This document shows, piece after piece, positions 15,176 to 18,233 of a stretch of DNA of 18,233 nucleotides (position 1 is the first letter of the stretch; each line of letters starts with the position of its first letter). The stretch comes from CAYFSS01 sp964345975. GTDB lineage: Bacteria > Bacillota > Clostridia > Saccharofermentanales > Fastidiosipilaceae. The stretch lies in assembly GCA_964345975.1 (NCBI GenBank), contig CAYFSS010000029.1, positions 1 through 18,233 on the forward strand, read 5' to 3'. The translations under genes and the position numbers were made by a program. The notes below the pieces were generated by a model. The model was given only the letters and a program-made list of their open reading frames with translations. It was not told the origin of the DNA and searched no databases.

Positions 15176-15276
15176 ATTTTCTAATGGAATTGCTATTACT
15201 TCCCCCATCGTTTGTCGGTAAGATTCTAGAGACATTCGGTATGAAAAGAGTGGCATGAAAAGCAAGGGGTTGAAAG

Positions 15277-15807
15277 ATGGGAATTATTTTCTACGGGACA
15301 CATTACGGTTCCGCTAAACGTTATGCGGAAGAGCTCGGTCGTCGGACTGGTTTCTTGGTCTATAACGTCAAGGACATCCGCAATGTCCCCGGTTTGAAAG
15401 ATCAAGTGCAAGTTGTCCATATCGGTTCATTATATGCAGGCAGTGTTGTAGGTCTGAAAGAAGTCCTGGCTGCGGAGCTTCATCCATCCGTCCAGTTCAC
15501 CCTCGTGACCGTTGGGCTCGCCGATCCTGAGAATCCCGCCAACTCACAAAACCTGATGCGGCAGCTGGAGAAATATCAGCGCTTGGAAACCTTGGATGCC
15601 CAGATCTTTGGACTACGTGGAGCCTACAACCATCGTGAAGTTTCTTTTGTTCACCGCATCATGATGGGGATGATGTTCCGCGTCATGCGCAACAAAGCAA
15701 AGAAAGTTCCATCAGAGGAGGTAGAGGCTTTTCTTGAACTGCAGCACACACCGGTCGATGCAGTAGATTTCGATGCATTGAAACCTATCGTGCAGGCTTT
15801 GACCTGA
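15277..15807 (+). CDS. Flavodoxin-domain protein, HemG/protoporphyrinogen-oxidase-like
   Basis: A short flavodoxin of the flavodoxin_5 type, 176 residues, the size of HemG (menaquinone-dependent protoporphyrinogen oxidase). The FMN phosphate loop is YGTHYGSAKRYAEEL (6-20), followed by GSLYAG (50-55) and VGLADPEN (79-86), the flavin-side loops. The basic C-terminal stretch FVHRIMMGMMFRVMRNKAKK (about 124-143) resembles the membrane-contact segment of HemG. No other haem gene is near, so it may instead be a general FMN electron carrier. AAGGGG precedes ATG at usual spacing, and a strong terminator follows. Confidence 0.85.
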   Translation: MGIIFYGTHYGSAKRYAEELGRRTGFLVYNVKDIRNVPGLKDQVQVVHIGSLYAGSVVGLKEVLAAELHPSVQFTLVTVGLADPENPANSQNLMRQLEKYQRLETLDAQIFGLRGAYNHREVSFVHRIMMGMMFRVMRNKAKKVPSEEVEAFLELQHTPVDAVDFDALKPIVQALT

Positions 15808-15862
15808 AGATGTAGCAGTTAGATATAGCCGTAGGATAGACCTGTTTTGGGCTTTTGAAGGT

Positions 15863-15905
15863 AAAAAAGCGGATCCTCAGCATCGTGCAAGGACCCGCTA
15901 TTTTT
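15863..15905. terminator. Bidirectional terminator between flavodoxin and Gfo/Idh genes
   Basis: AGCGGATCCT (15868-15877) pairs with AGGACCCGCT (15890-15899) with one mismatch and a 12-base loop. It is flanked by AAAAAA (15863-15868) and TTTTT (15901-15905), so both strands carry a stem plus T-run. Confidence 0.9.
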
Positions 15906-15920
15906 ATGGAATGCTAGGGT

Positions 15921-17021
15921 TTAGCCGTTATAGGTAGCGTTGTGGATAGGCTCCATGCAACCGGATTCACAGGAACGAAGACCTGCGTCAAGAATGGCCA
16001 TCGCATCCATATTGAGATAGAGCTCAAGCGTAGGATGGATGGCATCGCCGGTATCGAGGTGATGGAGGACTTCCTCCGCTAAGTTCGTGCGACCTTCAGG
16101 CATGACGGCATCCGTGATGACTTCCGTCGGCTCGAGCTTGTAACGCTCACGGTGGATCTCAATGCAATCCGGCTTCACGACGAGCGTACCTTCAGTGCCG
16201 TAGACAATAGGACCATGGGGGATACCGCTTGCAACCGATGACCAGGTACCTTCCAAGATGGCGACAGCATTGGGGTACTTGACTGTGATGGTGGCGTAAT
16301 CTTCGACCTCACCATACTGAGAATTGAAGTTACCGCGCAGGGCATAAGCAGCCTCCGCCTTATCATCCAGGAACCATGTCGCAAGATTCGCACCGTAGCA
16401 GCAATAGTCTAAGAAAGCCCCGCCACCCGGTTTACGCTGGTACCACCACTCGAAGATGCGCTCGTCTTCCGGCACATCATCGCCGTGCGAGAAAGGACCT
16501 TCGGAGTCGATATTGCGGTAAGTGAACTTCAAGACGCGACCGATAGCACCGTCAGCGACGAGCTCTTTGGCGCGACGAACATTTGCCCACCATGATGAAG
16601 GATAGTTCAGGATCATCTCGCCTTCGGAGCGTTCGACGGCGCGACGGATCTTCTGGGCATCGGCGAGATTGGTGGCGAAAGGCTTTTCCATGACAACGAC
16701 GAGATCTTTCTCAAGAGCTGCGACACTGACGTCGACGTGGAAGAGGTTCTCACAGTTTACAAGGACGATGTCGAGTTCTTCCTCATCGAGGAGCTTACGC
16801 CATTCGTAGCCGTAGTACTTGTCGTGGAGATCGAGGCGGGTCAGAACCTGCTCGATGTTCCAACTACGTGTGCCATGGGTCTTATTGACCGTCTCCACCA
16901 TAGGCTCAACATCTGCCGCAGCTACGAACTCCACTCGATCGCCGAGTGCTTGAAATTCACGAACTGCGCTATGGACGTGTGCGTGTGCGAAACCGATGAT
17001 TCCGATGCGATAGGTTTTCAT
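15921..17021 (-). CDS. Gfo/Idh/MocA family oxidoreductase
   Basis: An NAD(P)-dependent sugar or polyol dehydrogenase, 366 residues. The N-terminal Rossmann start is IGIIGFAHAHVHS (6-18), a variant in which the second and third glycines of GxGxxG are replaced. The catalytic lysine lies in MEKPFA (K113). The second-domain motif is GGGAFLDYCCYGANLATW (199-216): the aspartate (D205) is kept, but the usual catalytic histidine four residues later is tyrosine (Y209). AAGGAG lies 10 bases before ATG. The gene shares its direction with the aldo/keto reductase upstream, with 249 bases of repeats between. The substrate is unknown. Confidence 0.9.
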   Translation of the reverse strand: MKTYRIGIIGFAHAHVHSAVREFQALGDRVEFVAAADVEPMVETVNKTHGTRSWNIEQVLTRLDLHDKYYGYEWRKLLDEEELDIVLVNCENLFHVDVSVAALEKDLVVVMEKPFATNLADAQKIRRAVERSEGEMILNYPSSWWANVRRAKELVADGAIGRVLKFTYRNIDSEGPFSHGDDVPEDERIFEWWYQRKPGGGAFLDYCCYGANLATWFLDDKAEAAYALRGNFNSQYGEVEDYATITVKYPNAVAILEGTWSSVASGIPHGPIVYGTEGTLVVKPDCIEIHRERYKLEPTEVITDAVMPEGRTNLAEEVLHHLDTGDAIHPTLELYLNMDAMAILDAGLRSCESGCMEPIHNATYNG

Positions 17022-17084
17022 AAATTAAGATCTCCTTGTTTGACGAATGATGACTAACTTAGGCACATTCTAAGGCAAGCGATT

Positions 17085-17147
17085 AGAACCTGCCAATTTA
17101 TGGCGGTTACGTTGTTCTGCTAATTTACAGGTTCTGCCAATTCACAG
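17085..17147. repeat. 17-bp direct repeats and an inverted repeat before the Gfo/Idh gene
   Basis: GTTCTGCTAATTTACAG (17114-17130) is followed directly by GTTCTGCCAATTCACAG (17131-17147). AGAACCTG (17085-17092) and CAGGTTCT (17128-17135) are exact inverted copies. CTGCCAATTTATGG at 17091-17104 and CTGCAAATTATGG at 17264-17276 look like further degenerate copies, so the whole 17085-17276 stretch seems built by duplication. It lies just upstream of the Gfo/Idh start. Confidence 0.65.
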
Positions 17148-17152
17148 CGTTC

Positions 17153-17267
17153 GAGCAATCGCTCTGGCGCCCTGCGAGCTACCGAGCAATCGCCCTGGCG
17201 CCCTGCGACCTAGCGAGCAATAGCCTTCGCGTCCTGCGACCTAGCGAGCAATCGCTCTAGCGCCTGC
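17153..17267. repeat. 31-bp tandem repeat, about 3.7 copies
   Basis: Units start at 17153, 17184, 17215 and 17246, each with GAGCAATCGC at its head and CCTGCGA(C/G)CTA towards its tail. Units one and two differ at 3 of 31 bases, and two and three at 4 of 31. The last copy is cut at about 17267, four bases before the stop codon of the aldo/keto reductase gene. There are no spacers between units, so it is not CRISPR. Each head contains GAGC-N4-GCTC-like symmetry. It fills the space between two minus-strand genes. Confidence 0.88.
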
Positions 17268-17270
17268 AAA

Positions 17271-18185
17271 TTATGGTAAGCGATTACCGCCGGCCAGATA
17301 GAGGTCATACCACTCACGACGCGTAAGTTCGATCTCTGTAGCATCCTTGGCTTCCCTAATACGATCAGCATTCATGCTACCCAAGAGAGGTTGCATTCCG
17401 GCTGGATGACGGAGGATCCAGGCAAGCGCCAGAGCAATCGTTGTCGTATTCTTCTCGGCCGCCATCTTCTCAAGCGCTTCATTCAACTCCTGATAATGCG
17501 GGTTATCAAGATAGGGACCCATGATGTAGCCCCACTGCAAGGGTGACCAAGGTTGAATCTTAATGTCATGGATCCGGCAATACTCGAGCGTTCCACCGGA
17601 GCGCATCGTCGCAGAATCCCACATCATATTGACCGTGAAACCTTCATCAATCATAGGTGTATGAAGGAGACCGAATTGCAACTGATTGGCAACGATCTTC
17701 TGACCGATCCCGGTTTTCAGCAGCTCCATTTGCATGGGGTTCATGTTACTTACACCAAAGGCGCGTACTTTTCCTGACTCTTCAAGACGATCAAAAGCCT
17801 CACCCACTTCGTCCGGTTCAATCAGGGTATCCGGTCTGTGGAGCAAGAGAAAATCAAGATAGTCTGTCTCCAAACGACGCAGGATTCCATCTACCTCCGT
17901 CAGAATATGCTCTTTGTCGAAGTTGAACATACCTTGGTCGATTCCGACCTTACTCTGGAGGAACATATCCTCGCGCTTGAGGCCAAGACGCTTCACTGAA
18001 TCTGCAAAAGCCGTTTCAGCTCCTCCGCCCCCTCCATAAATATTGGCATGATCAAAGAAATTGATTCCTATTTCGAGCGCGGCATCAATCGCTGCATCCG
18101 CTTCTTTCTCCGGACGATCTGCAATACGCATACACCCCAAGGCTACTTGCGATACTTCTTGGCCGGCCAGTTCATAATATTTCAT
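17271..18185 (-). CDS. Aldo/keto reductase (YdhF-like)
   Basis: An NAD(P)H-dependent carbonyl reductase with a TIM barrel, 304 residues. The catalytic tetrad is visible: D45 and Y50 in FFDHANIYG, K79 in LQSKVGI and H116 in LLLHRPD. GVSNM (near 144-148), NQLQFGLLH and the C-terminal coenzyme-binding stretch LLGSMNADRI fit the YdhF branch. GAGGA lies 9 bases before ATG. Its stop codon abuts the 31-bp tandem repeat. With the Gfo/Idh gene downstream it may work on related sugar compounds, but this is inference from position. Confidence 0.92.
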   Translation of the reverse strand: MKYYELAGQEVSQVALGCMRIADRPEKEADAAIDAALEIGINFFDHANIYGGGGGAETAFADSVKRLGLKREDMFLQSKVGIDQGMFNFDKEHILTEVDGILRRLETDYLDFLLLHRPDTLIEPDEVGEAFDRLEESGKVRAFGVSNMNPMQMELLKTGIGQKIVANQLQFGLLHTPMIDEGFTVNMMWDSATMRSGGTLEYCRIHDIKIQPWSPLQWGYIMGPYLDNPHYQELNEALEKMAAEKNTTTIALALAWILRHPAGMQPLLGSMNADRIREAKDATEIELTRREWYDLYLAGGNRLP

Positions 18186-18233
18186 CTAATAATTCCTCAC
18201 TTTCGGCGTGATTTTTTCAATCATAGCAAAGTG

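Larger units (their letters stand above)
14962..15276. other. 315-base intergenic region around the repeat array
   Basis: Besides the array and the gap it holds about 100 bases before the flavodoxin gene, including the ribosome site AAGGGG. Frames reading through the gap are artefacts of N. No promoter stands out. Confidence 0.6.

Noticed and set aside
14657..15265. Minus-strand frame running through the second gap with AKSGEIR-like repeats
   Set aside because: It exists only because N codons are not stops and the gap length is arbitrary; the 10-base repeat does not keep a frame, and it overlaps the DNA glycosylase gene.
17153..17267. CRISPR array
   Set aside because: The units are directly adjacent with no unique spacers, differ from each other, and no cas gene is present.

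Overview
The window is 18.2 kb of ordinary chromosomal bacterial sequence at roughly 50% GC. It looks like a metagenomic or draft scaffold, because it contains two runs of exactly 100 N (3543-3642 and 15021-15120). Genes lie tightly on both strands and most have strong AGGAGG-type Shine-Dalgarno (SD) sites. The gene families fit an anaerobic, fermentative, clostridia-like Bacillota: a Glu/Leu/Phe/Val dehydrogenase, TrmB with an NPWPKKRH motif, a CUT1 sugar importer without its own ATPase, a half-size YeeE/YedE protein, a HemG-like flavodoxin and a DUF308 membrane protein. The assignment is inference. One point does not fit easily: the sugar-binding protein has a signal peptide without a lipobox cysteine. 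I see no phage, plasmid, CRISPR, tRNA or rRNA genes.

Layout, left to right. 1-1450: a MacB/LolD-type ABC ATPase on the minus strand, cut off just after Walker B next to a Pro-Thr-coding repeat, and divergent from a half-size YeeE/YedE protein; a strong two-way terminator follows. 1449-4928: the dehydrogenase (minus) is divergent from trmB (plus), whose end runs into the first assembly gap. An HD-domain phosphohydrolase and an alpha/beta hydrolase form a small minus-strand operon. 4929-5380 is mostly non-coding and holds a possible degraded XRE-type helix-turn-helix remnant. 5381-6229: a ZupT-like ZIP metal transporter preceded by two 11-bp direct repeats.

6269-10581 is a minus-strand carbohydrate-uptake cluster in the unusual order MalG-type permease (TTG start), solute-binding protein, MalF-type permease, then an unrecognised secreted 368-residue protein behind a hairpin. 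10888-11886: a divergent SPFH/band-7 membrane protein with an acidic insert resembling a calcium loop. 11974-13213: a DUF308 membrane protein overlapping a GNAT acetyltransferase, both minus strand.

13425-15807 (plus): a sugar-phosphate isomerase/epimerase-like TIM barrel with operator-like repeats upstream, a 3-methyladenine DNA glycosylase, a 10-bp tandem-repeat array interrupted by the second gap, and a HemG-like flavodoxin. 15921-18185 (minus): a Gfo/Idh/MocA oxidoreductase and an aldo/keto reductase, separated by a 31-bp tandem repeat and shorter repeats. The sugar importer, isomerase, Gfo/Idh and aldo/keto genes together suggest use of an unusual sugar or polyol, but nothing in the sequence names the substrate. 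I found no convincing new multi-gene system. The best leads are the secreted orphan of the importer cluster, the two intergenic repeat arrays, the SPFH insert and the truncated ATPase junction.
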